Origin: Hericium rajendrae
Lineage: Eukaryota; Basidiomycota; Agaricomycetes; Russulales; Hericiaceae
Direction of reading: 5' to 3'
Length of the DNA: 64,000 nt
Assembly: GCA_033439255.1 (NCBI GenBank)
Contig: CM065883.1
Span: 1,922,001-1,986,000 of the forward strand
How positions within the stretch are numbered: the stretch's first letter is position 1; each line of letters starts with the position of its first letter. This document shows positions 21,417-34,524 of the stretch, in pieces. The notes beneath the pieces are model-generated. The model was not told the DNA's origin, searched no databases, and saw only the letters and a program-made list of their open reading frames with translations. The position numbers and the translations under genes are program-made.

Positions 21417-24120
21417 TTATGCGTCACCGCCTGCGTCGCCGTTCGCCCGCTTCGGACCCTCGCCTGGCGCACCGCCGCGCGTCAGGCCTGCTGCTGCGAA
21501 CCCTCGTGCCGCGAACCCTCGTCCCCGTGGTCCGCCCCGTCCGCCTCTGAACGGACCGTGGTACTCCCGCGGCTCGCGGTCCGCCTGCTTCACTTCGGGG
21601 ATAGCGTCGTTCAGTTTCTGCGAGTGGTCAAGTGAGCATGCATCGATGACAAGATCGAGCATTGGCAAGCATACCTCCGCATGCTTCTCCAAGCCTGCCT
21701 TCATCGCGTCTTCGTCGCCGAACTCGACGTACGCAATTCTCATCTGCCGGCCCTGGAATGAATTGGGATAGTTCACTCGTGTGATCTACACCAGAACTCG
21801 TCAGCCCCATGATCCTGCGAACGGAGATGCGGAACACGTACACCGGCCTTCGCCTCGCCAAAGAATTCCCGCAGCTCGTTCTCATTCGCAGGCACCGGCA
21901 GACGCGCGAACAGCGTCCACGGGTTCCGCGGTGGCTTCCTGCTCGTCGGCGTGCGCGCGCCCGTGCTGTCCGTCCGGGGGCTCATGAGTCCCGACGCGTC
22001 CGTCCGCGGCGAATGTACTGCCTGCGCGCCCTCCGAGGGCTCCGCAGCCGTTGCACTCCCACTACCAGTGCCGTTCGTGGGCGACGCCGCCTTACCCTCT
22101 TCCGCGCCTTCCTTCTTCTCCGCAGCAGGCTCTTCACCCTCCTTCTCACGTGCCTCCCGCTCCGCACGCTCTTTCTCCTTCCGCTCCTTCTTCTCTTTCT
22201 TCTTCTGCTTCTCCCGCTCGGCCCTCTCCTTGTCCTTCTCGGACTTTTCGACGGGGCTTGAAGCAGCAGGCGCAGGCGACGGTGAAGTGCCGTTGCCGTT
22301 CAGCCTGGTTTGTGGAGAGAACTGCTTCCCGGGCGTGGAGCTCCCCTCGACTGGAACAGGTGTGCCCGCTTTCGTCGGAGGGTGGGTGACGCTCGGGCCG
22401 CTCGTCGTCTGCGGAGGTCCCTCGGTAGTAGCCGATTCGACCACAGTTCCGGTGCTGGGAGTGGCCGTGCGACGGTAGGCATAGTTGAATCCTGTAAAGA
22501 TAGATGAGCACAAATCCATAAGACATACTGCTAGGCGACGCACCCTGAGACTTGAGTTCAGCACTGACGCGGCCCTCTTTGATATCGAGGACGAGCGAGC
22601 CGTAAGCCGCATCGCAAAGGTTCCAGTTCCAGCAGTTCTTCCACGCCGGCTCCTCACCCGCAACTGCACCACCGGGCCCAGGCTGTCCGAGTGGTGGGGG
22701 AATGCGTTCGATGACGGAGAGGGCCTTGTCCAAGAGCACGCGCTGGTGGTCATCGATGACCGCGTCTACCTGCGTCTTGACGCTCTCCCAGACTTTATCG
22801 AATGCCTGCTTCCCGACGAGCAGCTTGTGCCGGAAGCCGTCATAGTCACCTTGGACGGAGAATTCGTTCCAGGACGTGGCGTACCGGAAGTGCAGGCCCG
22901 CGCTGAGCGTGAGGTCGGCTTTGAGAACGAGCGCGAGCGATGCAAGGATGCCCTCGCGCCCCGGGCTCGCGTGCGTGACGAGCAGCCGCGTCTCAGAAGG
23001 GTCGAATACGCGCTGGGCCGTATCGACCAGCTCGCCGATCTGCAGAACCGTCGTCCAGATGGTGCCGCCTCCACCAGCAATGGTCGCGTTGCCGTCGCCG
23101 TTGTCGAACATTTTGTGTGGGACAAAGGCGCCGCCGAGGCCGAGTAGGCGCAGCTTGACGCCACCGATGTCGAGTAGGCGAGTGGTCGCTTCGTCGAGGA
23201 TGTGAAGGTTATCGATGGAGTACTGGCCTGTACGGATTTTTTCGAGGATGAAGACATCCTCGCAGGCGCCCACGACGGTGAAAACAGGGACGTGAAGCTT
23301 GATCTGACCGGAGAGGAGCAGGGGAAACTCGGACAACATCGAAATCGTAAGTGTCTGGCGGATGTTGGAGGGTGTGTTGTCAGGGGAGAGGAGGTGGTTG
23401 CGCTGCGCGCTGGGGATGAGCGGCGAGTACATGGTCAAGTGGCGAAGGGTACGGTCATGGATTCGCTCTATACTTGACGAGTCTGAAATACGAGTATTAG
23501 TTTCGCGTAAGACAGAATCGATGGAGATGGAGAAGATGAAATGAAGACGGTAGAGTCCCGCAGGACACGCATGGTTACTGGTAAGGATGTAGCCGCAGAA
23601 CCAGCAGGCCAGAGACGAGTTCCAGATATAGGAGGGTGAAGACATCTTGACATAAGATATATCCCTCCTATTCCTGAGGGATGTGCTGCACGCGTATTCC
23701 AATCGGTCAGTGGCTTGAGCCACTGAAACTGACATCTCTACCTCCTCGCCTTGCCCCGGCCCTCCAAGCTCAAAACCGCCGATAGATTCCACGTAGAAGC
23801 ATTAGAACACAAAGCCACGCACCAAATATACCAAAATCACCCGTATGAATGATAGCTTTCGCGTTGTGATCGCGAGCCAAGTCATTCAAGGCGGATAGAC
23901 GGCCACGAATGTCGGCGATGCAGAGTATCCTGCCATGGACCGTGTCTATCAATTTTGTTTGGGTATTAACCTGGTACTTCGGGGCAGGATTGGGCGTGTG
24001 CGTCGGGCGGGTCGAGGTGGAGGTAGGGCGGGAGGCGGGCTGCATTTTGAGGAGTGATGAGCGGAGGGGCGGGGAGGAGGAGAGAGACGAACGGCAACTG
24101 CTGCTTCGCGTCCGCGCCAT
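21417..24120 (-). CDS. Metallophosphoesterase-like (DUF2433) protein with C-terminal RRM and RGG tail
   Basis: Fungal protein of unknown role, probably RNA-associated. The N-terminal part has the layout of a calcineurin-like phosphoesterase: [18 protein letters not shown], then [35 protein letters not shown] and [12 protein letters not shown]. These parallel DxH, GDxxD, GNHE and GHxH, with several metal ligands replaced. A disordered, strongly charged Lys/Glu stretch lies at 22100-22260. Then an [30 protein letters not shown] spliced to [10 protein letters not shown], and [16 protein letters not shown]. An Arg/Gly-rich tail ([15 protein letters not shown]) ends the protein. The start is uncertain: 24120 (MARTRSS) or 24045 (MQPASR) fit equally. 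The DUF2433 name is from memory of the family. Confidence 0.82.
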
Positions 24121-24546
24121 GTGGCACCGTGGGAATCTCAAACACTTGTTCTGCAATTATTTCTGCCGATTTTCTCAAGGATGGATAAATTTGAAAGGAG
24201 CTGTGTCGTGTTGCTGTAATCGGAAAATGACTGCAGTGAAGACGCCAGGGAGGAGAGTATTGAGCGGAATATTTTACGGATTTTTGAAGTAGCTGCGCTG
24301 ACGCGGGGAAATGACCGCGCGCGGCGTTATTCAGCCTGGGATGCTCAGCCTTTGTGCCCGAACTCCCTGCATCCTGTCCCAGACCATGTCCTCGTCTTTC
24401 TTCATCTCCTTTACCGCAAACTCAACGCAGAGGCCCTTTTGATTCCAAAAATTTGGTTTGCCACTGACGTTTGTGGACCATTCACCGAAATCTCCGCTAT
24501 ATGACCTCGCCAGACCTAGATCGAGTGCTGGTTTCTTGCTGCCCTA

Positions 24547-27500
24547 ATGGCATCCAAATCCCACCAGGTTTCTCCAGAATCGGCCGCTTCCAATGCACTC
24601 GCCCACTACCCACCAGCGATATCACTTTCCTCACAGATATTGTCCTCTGCAGTCAACTTGCCACCGAACCCCGAGATTGCATACTCGATCTTCAAGCCTG
24701 CTGAGACCGCATCCAATCCCCTCGATACCCTCGAGCTCGCACGCAGAGCTATCCTCAAGCGTCGAGACGTCTCGATCATTGACTCTGTTCTACCTACTGT
24801 GCTCGTTGACAAAGACGCCCTGCGCATCTACGCCTTCGCTATCGACTCGCAAACGGATACCAATGCCTCGAGCTCACGTGGGGCGCTAAACTCTCTCATC
24901 CTTGACGGCCTGTCGCGTGAGTCTTTAAAGTTCCCCTTTCGACCTTCTTTTCGTATTTCTTGGCGAGGATGACATTCACCGAGTATCATCGGAGTCCGAG
25001 CAGAAATTCATCCGTACGGGGGTGAGCTCGCCTTTCAATGTTGCTCCCAGGCACGTTATCTGCCGAAGGCACTGTCCGTAAATGACCCCGCGGTCTCGAA
25101 ACCTATCGCGCGTGCTTACTTGTCGAGAGAATATTCATCTTGTAAGGCGGAGCTGACTCATTTATGCGCAGGGATTAAATCCGGCTCCTTCAGCCCTTTG
25201 GACATTTCGCCATGCTCACCAGCTTGCGCATCGCAAGAGACTCCTTGTGTGAACTGCCGTGATCCTTCCTTTCCCCCAACATCTCCACGCTATGAAACGT
25301 TCCCGCCCGCCCCCTCCTCACGGCACCTGCCGCGCATCTCACTCCGTCTGGTATACGCGCAGTTTCTCAAGGCAGTGCGCGAGCGGCTCATCGATGACAT
25401 TTGTTCTGCGGAACGCGATGTTGATCCGGCCAACCACAAGGGTGCGAAAAAGGAGAGACGAAGAACGAAAAGGATGTGTAGGCTGAAGGATGGATTCGTG
25501 ATCTTCCCGCCCACGGCCGGAGCATTTGTTTCTGAAGCGATGGACTGGGGAATGGGCTGGGATCACTACGCCCATAACCGGTATTCTTGTCTCGTCTGCC
25601 ATATTTTCATCTGGTGCTAATAAGTATATCTATGTCACAGGCCTCTCATCCATTGCACCCTCCACCTCCAACTCACCCTCACTCGCATCCTCATTCATCC
25701 TCTTTTTCGGCCAACAACGTTCCTTCCTCTCTATTCATGTCCATCCCGACCCTATGCCCACGCAAGCGCAGTTCCTCCCCCATTGTGCCCAGGCACACCC
25801 ATTATTCTTCTTCCGTACGGTACCCCCGCCTTCTACCTGACCCAGTATAGCGGGCCCACAGCTGCGCTGACAGCGCTATTCAGCGCCAGCCTGGCCGGAC
25901 TCGGCTGCTCGTCACTGCTTCCTGCCTCAACCAACCGTACGAATACGTCCTGCCCATCAGAGTCGGCATCGAGTAGTATTCCAGGGACCGGAGGGCCAAC
26001 TTACGCCGTAGCGTGGCTTCCCGTTCAGAACCGGCAAGGTGAACAGAAAGGCATTACGCTCATCTGGCCTTCTTCACTCGCACTGCGCTTCATCCCCGGC
26101 TCTCCTGCCCCACATGCGCGCACGAAGCTAGACACAATTCCGGAGCTGCCTATGCAGCTTATGCCTTCCCCGCCTTTGCCACATGCGACTGTCTCCATTC
26201 ATTCGGTGCCAGGTCTGAATATGGGCGATAGTGTTGTCGGAGAAGAGCCAACGGAGTCTGCGCAGTCTGCCCCCACCAGTCCCACTGGAGCTGGGCCTGA
26301 AGTCAATCTGAATGCAGGCGTAATGCCTCCAGTGGAGGAACCAATTCACTCCTCGTCGACCGAGCCGCGGAGCTCAGATCCCTTGCTTCCACCAGCTTTA
26401 ACACGTCGCACCCGCGTTTCACCCACCTCAGCTACAATGCGCGTCTTCCGCACACTTTCACTCGGTGGGGTCGGAGGATTGGAATCAGCAACGGCAGGAA
26501 GTCGCGATGTTCGCGTCGTCGCGCGCGAGGCGGAGGCGTATGTTGACATGGTTGTAAAGGAGCGCGATCGGGAGCGAGAGAGGCTGAGGAGGGAGCGGGA
26601 GGCAGGCGCGTCCGGGCGAGGCGCGGGGTCGTCACCGGCTGCTGGGCCTTCGAGCCAGACGTCCATTGGCACGGCTGGTGTCGAGCAGAGCCAGACGCAG
26701 ACACAATCGCAGCAGGTCATTCCTGGCTATCCGTCTCCATCCCCGAGTTCAGGGAGCATGCCGCCGCCACAACTTCCTCCTGTTCCAACTACACATCCGG
26801 CCATAGCTGGTCCTATGCCGGCTCAGCCACCGATGGATGTCGCTTCTGCATCCATTCCAGCCAGTGCGACGGGACACAACGCATTCCAAGCTTCAGCAAC
26901 CCAAAATCTGGCATCCACCGCGGCCAGCACAAGCCCGGTCGTCGGCTTTGCTGGAGCGGACGCCGGAGCTAGCAACGCGGACGACAGCGATCTCTTTGGC
27001 GATTTCGACGCATGGTCCCAGGATCCCAATAGCTGGCTCGGGCCCTCGAACGACTTCATGCTGGACGGAAGCGACAACGCGAACTTCGGGAACGGGAACG
27101 TGGCGGAGCCGCGCATCGCGATGGACGTTGACATGGACATCGGTGTCGTCGAGCCGATCATGAGTGCCGGCGGCGCCGGCGCGAGTAGCGCGTGGGCGGG
27201 GAACGTGGCGAAGATGGACGTGGACACGGGGATGGACGATATCTTCACGGATGCGGATTTCGACTTCTGGGACACGAAGCCTGCGGCTGGTGTCTCGGCG
27301 CCTGCGCGAACTGCCGCACCTGCACCTACATTGGCGCTGCCTACAGGAGTCTCTGCGCTGGATATGAAGATGACTACTGACGGCATCCAATTCTCGGGTC
27401 CGGGTCCGCCTTCCATGCAGTCAGCCCCGCCGCAGCCGACGCCCTGGGTTCCGAGCATACTCACTGAAGGACTGCCACCTGATGTTATGCAGGGACTCGG

Positions 27501-30345
27501 AGTGGATGGTTTCAGCAGCGCCATCGAACCGAGCGAATCTGATCTCTTCCCGCCCTCGCCTGCGGAGACACCCGATGCTGGCCCAGAACAGAGTGCAACT
27601 ACGGCGATGTCGTCGCTCGGTATCTCTTCAAGGACACCGAGCAATACATGGAAGGACATATCCGGCCTCAAGGTTGTGGCTCAGCTCGACGCGCCCGTTG
27701 CAAAGAGCGTCTTCGATCCACTGCCGTTTTCTTCTGTGCACCGGATCGCGGACGGCAAATACACTGCGGGCAAATTCGCGCTGCCTAGTCCGCCCGACGA
27801 AGAGGACCGCACGCGGCCGATCCCCCTTCTACGCGCCCTTTCGCAGTCTGCTCCAGCCTGTCCCTCAGAGAAGATGGATGGTTGGCGACTGAAGTATGAC
27901 GAAGCAACGGATCCGCGCGTCGGTGTGGTGCGCAAGCTGATTGGCGTGAAGCGGAAGAGTTTCGACCAGGGCTCGCGGGACTGGCGGAGCACGCCCTCGC
28001 CGTCGTGGGTGCGGGCCTCCGAGGAATGGGAGGCTGATGTGATGCATAGGCAGGAGAACGAGCAGGCGGATGACGGAAAGTCAGATGTCGAGTCCGAGGA
28101 GGATGAGGATCCGTGCATCGAGGAGGACGTGCCGTCTCCGCCTGGAGAGACGCGTCCGACAACGCCTGCGCCGTCCTATCTTCCTCCTGGACCCACACTG
28201 CTGCATACTCATTTTCAGCATGCCCATCTCCTGCCGTTGAGCACGGCGCTGAAGCCTCCGGAAACGGCTCACTCGCCGTCAAATGCGGGATCTCTTCCTG
28301 CACCTGTGTCAGTTCCAACGCCTGTTTCGCCAGCTGCGATAGGATCCAGTTCCGAGAAATCCAAGTCGTTGGAGGCTGCGGCCCATATCCTCGCGCGAGA
28401 AGTCGTGGAGAGCTGTGTCTGGGGTGACGCCTGGCGGGCGAATCTACCAGATTATCTGGCCGAGTGCCGTCTCGGCACCGACGTCTGGCAAGCAGATGTC
28501 AAGCAGGTCGCCCGGGCGATAGAGGCGCTTCCGTCTCTGGCGGGTCCTTTTGAACTGGCCGAGATCTTTGGCCAACGGCGTGGCGCGATACGTCAAGATC
28601 CAGTCCTGGAAAAACTTGAGATGCCTATGATCTCTGTGGGCAAGTCGGATTCGATCATCCAGGTGCTTCCGACCGCGGTGCGGTTCTGGGAGAAACTGGG
28701 TCTGGTACCTCGTGGAGGGAAGAAGGATGTGATTGCTTTCGTGCTCTTCGAAGATTTGAATGAGGATAGGCAGATACTCGTTGAGAGGTGGTTGAAGTTT
28801 GTGTCTGCAGTCTACACGGTAAGCCGGCTCGTTTTAAGTCACTGACATCTACCGACTAATTCGCGATTGTCAGGCGAACAATCTGGGGACGCATACTCCA
28901 GGGCAATCTAGTAGCTGCTCCAGAGATGGGCTGGTCCCTCTGAAGTTCGACTCGTTTCGCAAGACATTTGGTACGGTCATTTACTCCGTATGCAATCTTT
29001 CCTAATCTCACATCGTGTCCTTAGCTGCATTTGTCGCCGATCTGCCGGCAAGGGAGGAAAGTTATGTATTTTACATCGCGACACCATCGTCCGTTATCTC
29101 CCTGAGTTCCACCATCCTCCGCCAAGTCTTTTCAGCCGTCAAGCGTGCACAGAAGACCTACGCAGAGGCACAAATCCTCTTCCAGTTCCTGCCCGCCCAC
29201 TTGGTGTATTCCGCGCAGTATCCTCCAACCAACGGTTGTGGGCAGCTGCTCTACATGAGTTGTGTTTATGATCGGATACTTCGGCCAGTGGATCGGACCA
29301 TGTCCCGCCCGTTCTTTGAGCATGGACAGCGTATCCGCGATTTCTTCCAGGAACCTGCATTTACATTGGCCAGACCAGCTCAGACCAAGGTCAACCTGGT
29401 CAAGGATGCGCCCGTCAAGACCCTCGATGTGGTGGACCGCCACACATTCCTGCACGTTGGCTACCGCATCTCTGCCTGCGGCAAATGGATCTTTGCTGCT
29501 TGCATTGATCAGCGGGGGGAGGCGCATGACTTTGGTGTCTGGTTGACACAGAGCGACTCGCTGGAAACGCATCTTGTCCAGCAATTGTGGACGTTCACAG
29601 TCAATTTTGCGAAGCGAGCCAGCGTGGAATGGCGTATAGCACTGGTCAAGCTGGGTTCAATGACCACGACCGAATTGGATGGTGAGTGCTCAGACAGTGT
29701 TGCAAGTTGATTTCTAGCTTACCATTGCCGTCAGCCTGGGTCAATCATCTTGGCAAAGCCATTCCAGAGTGCTCTGAATTCCCAGCGGTCCATGTCAGCT
29801 TGTATTCTGCTGATCCCAATGCGTCGTGGATGTTTATCGCTCCGTCGGCCACGGACAAGCGCCCGACGTCACCTAATCGCGCCTCAAAGACACCTGCTGG
29901 CTCCTTTGTCGCCGATGTCTCTTCTTCTACATACTGCCTCTTCTATCCGCCTCAAACCATGCTCGCACAACCTGCCCACGACACGGATCATCTAGGCACT
30001 ACGCTCTCGCACATCCCCGATACCACGGATTCTACACCAGATTCTCATTACTCTTTACCCATGAAACCCCTCCGCACGACTACCCTTATCCGAGCCCCTT
30101 CCTCGTCTGATTACACGTCCATCTCCATGCTGCATATCCACCATTTCCACAGTTTCAAGTCCTCTCACTCAACACTGACCATTAAGGACGAGGACACCCA
30201 CAAGGAGCTCACAAGGAACTACCATGAGTTGACTGTGCTGGCGCAGCTTCGCTTTCTCAAGGCGAACCCGATATTACCCTATCATCTCGGGGCTCTGGAG
30301 ATTATGGACACGGCGCTTAGCGGCAGCTTTGCGCCCGAATCTTGA
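24547..30345 (+). CDS. MED13: Mediator kinase-module subunit Med13 (Ssn2/Srb9)
   Basis: Large nuclear subunit linking the CDK8-cyclin C module to core Mediator; represses or tunes RNA polymerase II transcription. The start is MASKSHQVSPESAA at 24547. The N-terminal domain includes LPPNPEIAYSIFKP, FLGEDDIHRVSSESEQKFIRTG, and a spliced segment ending CPGTPIILLPYGTPAFYLTQY at about 25640-25845. A 3 kb exon to about 28820 is mostly disordered Ser/Pro/Asp-rich sequence, then conserved again from LAREVVESCVWGDAW. The Med13 C-terminal domain follows: AAFVADLPAREESYVFYIATP, SCVYDRILRPV, SACGKWIFAACIDQRGEAHD, VEWRIALVKLG. The last exon, from AWVNHLGKAIPE, ends at 30345. About eight exons. Length (about 1,700 residues) is normal. 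Confidence 0.93.
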
Positions 30346-30688
30346 ATACATGCCGTCCAATACTTTATCATCTATCATCATTCTCGCCCTTCATCTTTGC
30401 ATGTATGCATTTCGCCGGCTTTGCCTCTGCTTTTCGTCGACCCCATTTCTTCCCTTGATTTCATCTGTTTTCTGTCATATGTTCACTAGGATCTGCACTC
30501 TCTCACTTGTCTGTCACTCTCACTGTTTTACGTCTCTACGCATTCGCATATAGTTGGGCTTACGTAGATGCAATTTAGTCGATATGTATCCATACCATTC
30601 TTGCAACTAACGAGTATAATATTATGCACCTTACATCCAACGTCTGGCCGTCCGCAACCCTTGCGTGCACCAGTAACCTTCGCAGTGC
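30346..30688. other. Convergent 3' region between MED13 and BIG1
   Basis: 343 bp rich in pyrimidines, between two facing stop codons. It holds the two 3' untranslated regions; no gene seen. Confidence 0.5.
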
Positions 30689-31732
30689 CTACTGGTTCTT
30701 CTTCTCCTGCGAGCTGAAGCCCTTGGGCGCCTCGATGCGGAGGGGCGACTGGATGCTCGCGAGCGCAGACACGCCGAAGAAGACGATGGGCACGAGGACG
30801 AAGAACGCGATGAGCAGCGAGGTGATGAGCGCGGGCGTGAGCAGCTGGTAGCGCTTCAGGATGCCGCCCTCGGGCAGCGTCGTGTTGCCCGGCTGCTGCT
30901 GCAAATCGAGCAGCGGCGCGGGGGGCGCGGGCGAGTCGAGCTCGGACTGGCGGCGGTCGAAGGTGTGCGGGGCGGAGCCGGCGAAGATCACGAGGTGTTT
31001 GGGGAAGAGATCCGCGATGCTGCTGAGCTCGTGTGCGAGGGTGGACTCTGGTGCGACGTGTCGATGTCAGTGGGTGTTAACTGCGCGGAGTGGTGTGATG
31101 CGCACCGTACGCGGCCATGGCGTTTCTGCGTTCACTGGCGTCGCCCTCCAAATGCGGCATGGACACACACATGACGTGTTTTGCGCCCTTCTCGTATGTG
31201 ATGCCGCCCTGCCCCGCCATGAAATTCAGCACGCGCGAACCGCAGCGCTTGCTGACGAGGTCTGCGATGTCCTGGATCGAGGGTGCGCCCTCCGCGCGCT
31301 TCACGTATGGAAGCTGGACTGAAGAGGGAGAGTTGTGCAGAAGAGTCGTTAGCGGTGATGTGGGAGAGAGGGTGCGGAGGTCGGATGCGTGGAGCTGTAG
31401 GGCACGACGCGTTCACTTCATGTGATGCGGGCAAGGTAAGGAGTGTTACTCACTCCTGGCTGATCCACTAGCACAATCGCGTCATTGCTGCACGCATCGT
31501 CGTCAAAAAGAATGCTTTCGAATACCGCGCCTGTATGTGGGGATGTTTCGTGCGCAGAAGGCAGCACGTCGAGAGCGCTTGACCTGGACACAGTTAGGTG
31601 TCAGTACGGCGTATATCAAGGGCAAACGGGTACTACTGACTTATGAGACGACCATGCAACAATTGGAACAGTATCAGAGAATGCGAATGCAATGGGAAGG
31701 AAAGTCGCGAGAGCAAGAGTATGGCCGAGCAT
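30689..31732 (-). CDS. BIG1: Big1-like protein (V-ATPase accessory Voa1/Ac45-related ER membrane protein)
   Basis: Type I membrane protein of the ER. Big1 of yeast is needed for normal beta-1,6-glucan in the wall, and the C-terminal domain is shared with Voa1/Ac45, which help V-ATPase assembly. The product starts MLGHTLALATFLPIAFAFSD, a clear signal peptide, then TVPIVAWSSHK spliced to SSALDVLPSA. Next are FESILFDDDACSNDAIVLVDQPG and IADLVSKRCGSRVLNFM. The tail has KRYQLLTPALITSLLIAFF as transmembrane helix, then FGVSALASIQ, the hallmark of the family, and ends in a lysine-bearing SSQEKKNQ (KKxx-like, with the lysines shifted). Length about 270-290 residues, typical. Introns lie after SSHK, DQPG and MAAY. 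Confidence 0.85.
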
Positions 31733-32112
31733 CGTGGCCAGCGTCGTGAACGATGAGCAGCAGTGGCGGGAGCGCGCGTCGGTCGCTTGAACGTCAGCGG
31801 CAATTGCCGTACACCTCCCAGAGGCAGAGCACAGTAGACGAGACTCAACACTTCGTACCTCAGGATCGTCTGTCTGACCGTACACCATTCATTCCGAACA
31901 GTTCGAGTCGGGTCCCACTAGCACTGGTCAACGTTGCTAACCGTTGGCCGTTGAATGCCAACGTGAGCTTGCGGTCAAGTCTTAGCGCAGCTTGCTCTAT
32001 AGCTACGTCTTTTACAGGTAAGCACATAAAGTAATGCGAAGTTATACAGCCAGGTTGCGAGCGCTAACTCGCATGCCGTGTAAGCAGTTTCCAGCTTCTT
32101 GCATTTCCTGCG

Positions 32113-33404
32113 ATGCAATTGGCGAGATGGTTCTGCAAGCAGTCACCATGGCCATCTTTTGCGCCCCGTAGGCTCCCCGAGTCACGTCTTGTGCACATAC
32201 GTCGACTTTCCGTTCCCACCCTCTCATCGCGACTCGCAGAGCGTAGCTCGGATCTCAACGCAGAATCTTCTTGCACTCCCAGCATAAAGGTACGTTCGAT
32301 GGAGTCTGAATACATCTCTGAATACTGTGAAGACTGATCTTGCGTGATGATCTCCGACGCAGGATGCTGCAATAAGCGATGCAGTCACTCGCTCAAATGC
32401 GCTGCGAGGAAATAGAGGCCAACCAATGAAGAGGATCATTACCACCCTTGACCCTAAATGTCTTGATCCAGGGTGTTTCATAGACATCTCCGGTGTCGGG
32501 CATCCCCTTGTCAACATATCATTTCTGGATCAAGACTATACAGGGTGGTTTCGACTTTCATATCTCGAAGAAAACTTGGTCCGTGAGGGCAGACGCAAAT
32601 TAATGCGCCGACCGTTCCCTGCTGGAACACACGGATTCTTATACCACCATGCCGATCAAAATGACCCACTGCATTTGCAGCTACGCTTCCGCGTAACAGA
32701 GGGTTGCGATCTCGCCAGTTTCTCCCGTGGACATGATCTTGTCTATGGTAAAGGCTATGTGTGGTGCATGTTTGTCCCGGCTACAGCTTCTCAGATCTCA
32801 CCGAAAAAACGTTCTTTGCGGCGCTTACTGGTCCAGGATGGGTTCATTGACGAAATGCTCGTCTTTGATTCTCGGAACTTGGACATGTTACGCCGCACTC
32901 GAATCAGACGGTCCATCAGCACGCTGGAGCAACCTTTCGTGCTTGATATTTTCCCCTATTCCCTTCAGATGATGGTTCATATCGCAGGGCGGAAGCATCA
33001 AATCACATTTTCTGCTCCCTATACGACTTACTTCGACGGTCGCCGTGTGAGATTTTATGATGGTAAAACTCGCGCTTAATTTCGCATCTGCGTGGAACTG
33101 ATGCTATGCTGCGTGCTTTGCAGATGGATCGGCCCTCTGCCGGTTCGAGCGATCAACAATTCCCGAGCACGCCGGCAAACGCGTAGTGGTGATGCGTCTT
33201 CTGAAGATTCTTAATCCTCCGAAAGTGGCCCCCGGTCCTCCTCAGTCTACGGATACAGCATTGCCTGCCGAAGGCGAGCTCTTTACGAGGCATGGCCTGG
33301 TGTGGTGTGTGGATCTCGACAAGGAGACAAAGGCAGCTAGACTTCTACGAGTCTTATTCGATGCCGACAACGGAAAGGACGCACGTAGCCACGACGGAAA
33401 ATGA
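32113..33404 (+). CDS. Protein of unknown family, copy A (FPAGTHGFLY type)
   Basis: Three exons (32113-32289, 32363-33062, 33124-33404) join in phase 0 and 1 to 385 residues. The exon structure is the same as in the paralogue at 39385, which strongly supports the model. Shared blocks are CKQ near the start, ESRL with HIRRL, ITTLDPKCLDPGCFIDISGVG, RPFPAGTHGFLYHHAD, LRFRVTEGCDLASFSRGHDL, VYGKGYVW and, in the last exon, ALCRFERSTIPEHAGK, VVVMRLLKILNPPK, LPAEGELF. The protein looks soluble, basic at the N-terminus and beta-rich. The first 40 residues are Arg/Ser/Trp-rich with no acids and could be a mitochondrial presequence, but this is inference. I recognise no known domain. Confidence 0.75.
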
Positions 33405-33511
33405 TCCTAAAATTTCTAGCCGTTGTAATGCATTATTGCTGATTGGATGGAGATAAATCTACAATGGATGGTCGTTCGCACAAGAGCCGTTGTCGAAATG
33501 CGATTTCCCCG

Positions 33512-34524
33512 TCAAACTTCCGCAAGCACATCCCGAACCTTCTTCCACTTCCACAAATGCTCCCCCGGATTTACGAGCTCGTTGTCCGCTCCACCGTCTT
33601 CGGCTTTGAGAGCACTATCACGCTCAACCACCTCCACCATCTGGCCGCTGCCCTGCACGCTCTGCACCATCTCGGCAATCTGTGCACCACTGACGACGTC
33701 GCCAGCGACACGGACAATAGCCGGCACGCGGGCGGGCGATGTCATGGCGAGGATGCTGAGCTCGGCGAGGGCGCGGCCGAGGTCTGGAGCGGAAGTGTAC
33801 GGCGTGCGCGACGCGGGAACGCGGATGGTGCCTGTTGGAATTAAACGTGGTAAACGTGCAGCGCACGGAAAAAGGGATATGGGAGGTCTGATTACCTTCG
33901 GTTCTGGTCTAATTACAGGCATATCGGTCAGATACAGGAGCAAAAAATAAGGGTATACATACGGAGAGTATGTTTTCCATGCAAAGGCCAGCATGAACGG
34001 AAACAATTTGCATGCTATTGCCGCCTTCGTTCGGTCTCAGAGCCGGCGCCGCTGCCGAGCACTGTGGATCTGCTACTTGGTCGTCACTCGTCACAACGTT
34101 CAGATATGCGCAGACGCGGGCAGCGGATGCAGCTTCCATGAGGAGGCAGTCCATTGGATGATTTCGTCCGACGTCGGGGTTCACGAGGACATCGACGCCA
34201 TGGAGTGTGTCTTTCAAGGCACCCGCCGCCGCGGCAAAGTCGCCGTCCGTGTGCGGTAGGGCAAAAACTTCAGCACCGGGTCCGGCGAAACCGCAGACTG
34301 CGGGCATGGAGACCTCGTGAGCGAGTACGAGGATGCGAGAGAAGAAAGGGCGATAATTTGGGGACAGGAAGACGGATGAGATGGCGCTTCCTGGATCTGG
34401 TTACCATTGTGATCGGTCATAGGCAAGTCCGACGGTGCGTACCCCATGCGCCAGTTCCAAGGTCAGAGACGATAGCGACGACACTTTGTCCATGAGAAAG
34501 TCTGGCTGCCGTTGTGTGGGACAT
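33512..34524 (-). CDS. NmrA-like NAD(P)-binding family protein
   Basis: Several exons on the minus strand from MSHTTAARLSHG (34524) to the stop at 33512. The middle exon has VFALPHTDGDFAAAAGALKDTLHGVDVLVNP, the pattern in which NmrA/isoflavone-reductase-like proteins place the second strand pair and the VDVVIS-type segment. The C-terminal exon has TPYTSAPDLGRALAELSIL and VPAIVRVAGDVVSGAQIAEMVQ, equivalent to the TSxxDIGRFVA and RVxGDxxSxxEIA segments. The N-terminal glycine-rich dinucleotide motif is poor (VAIVSDLGTGAWG), so the gene may be diverged or my first splice sites wrong. Substrate unknown. Confidence 0.6.
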
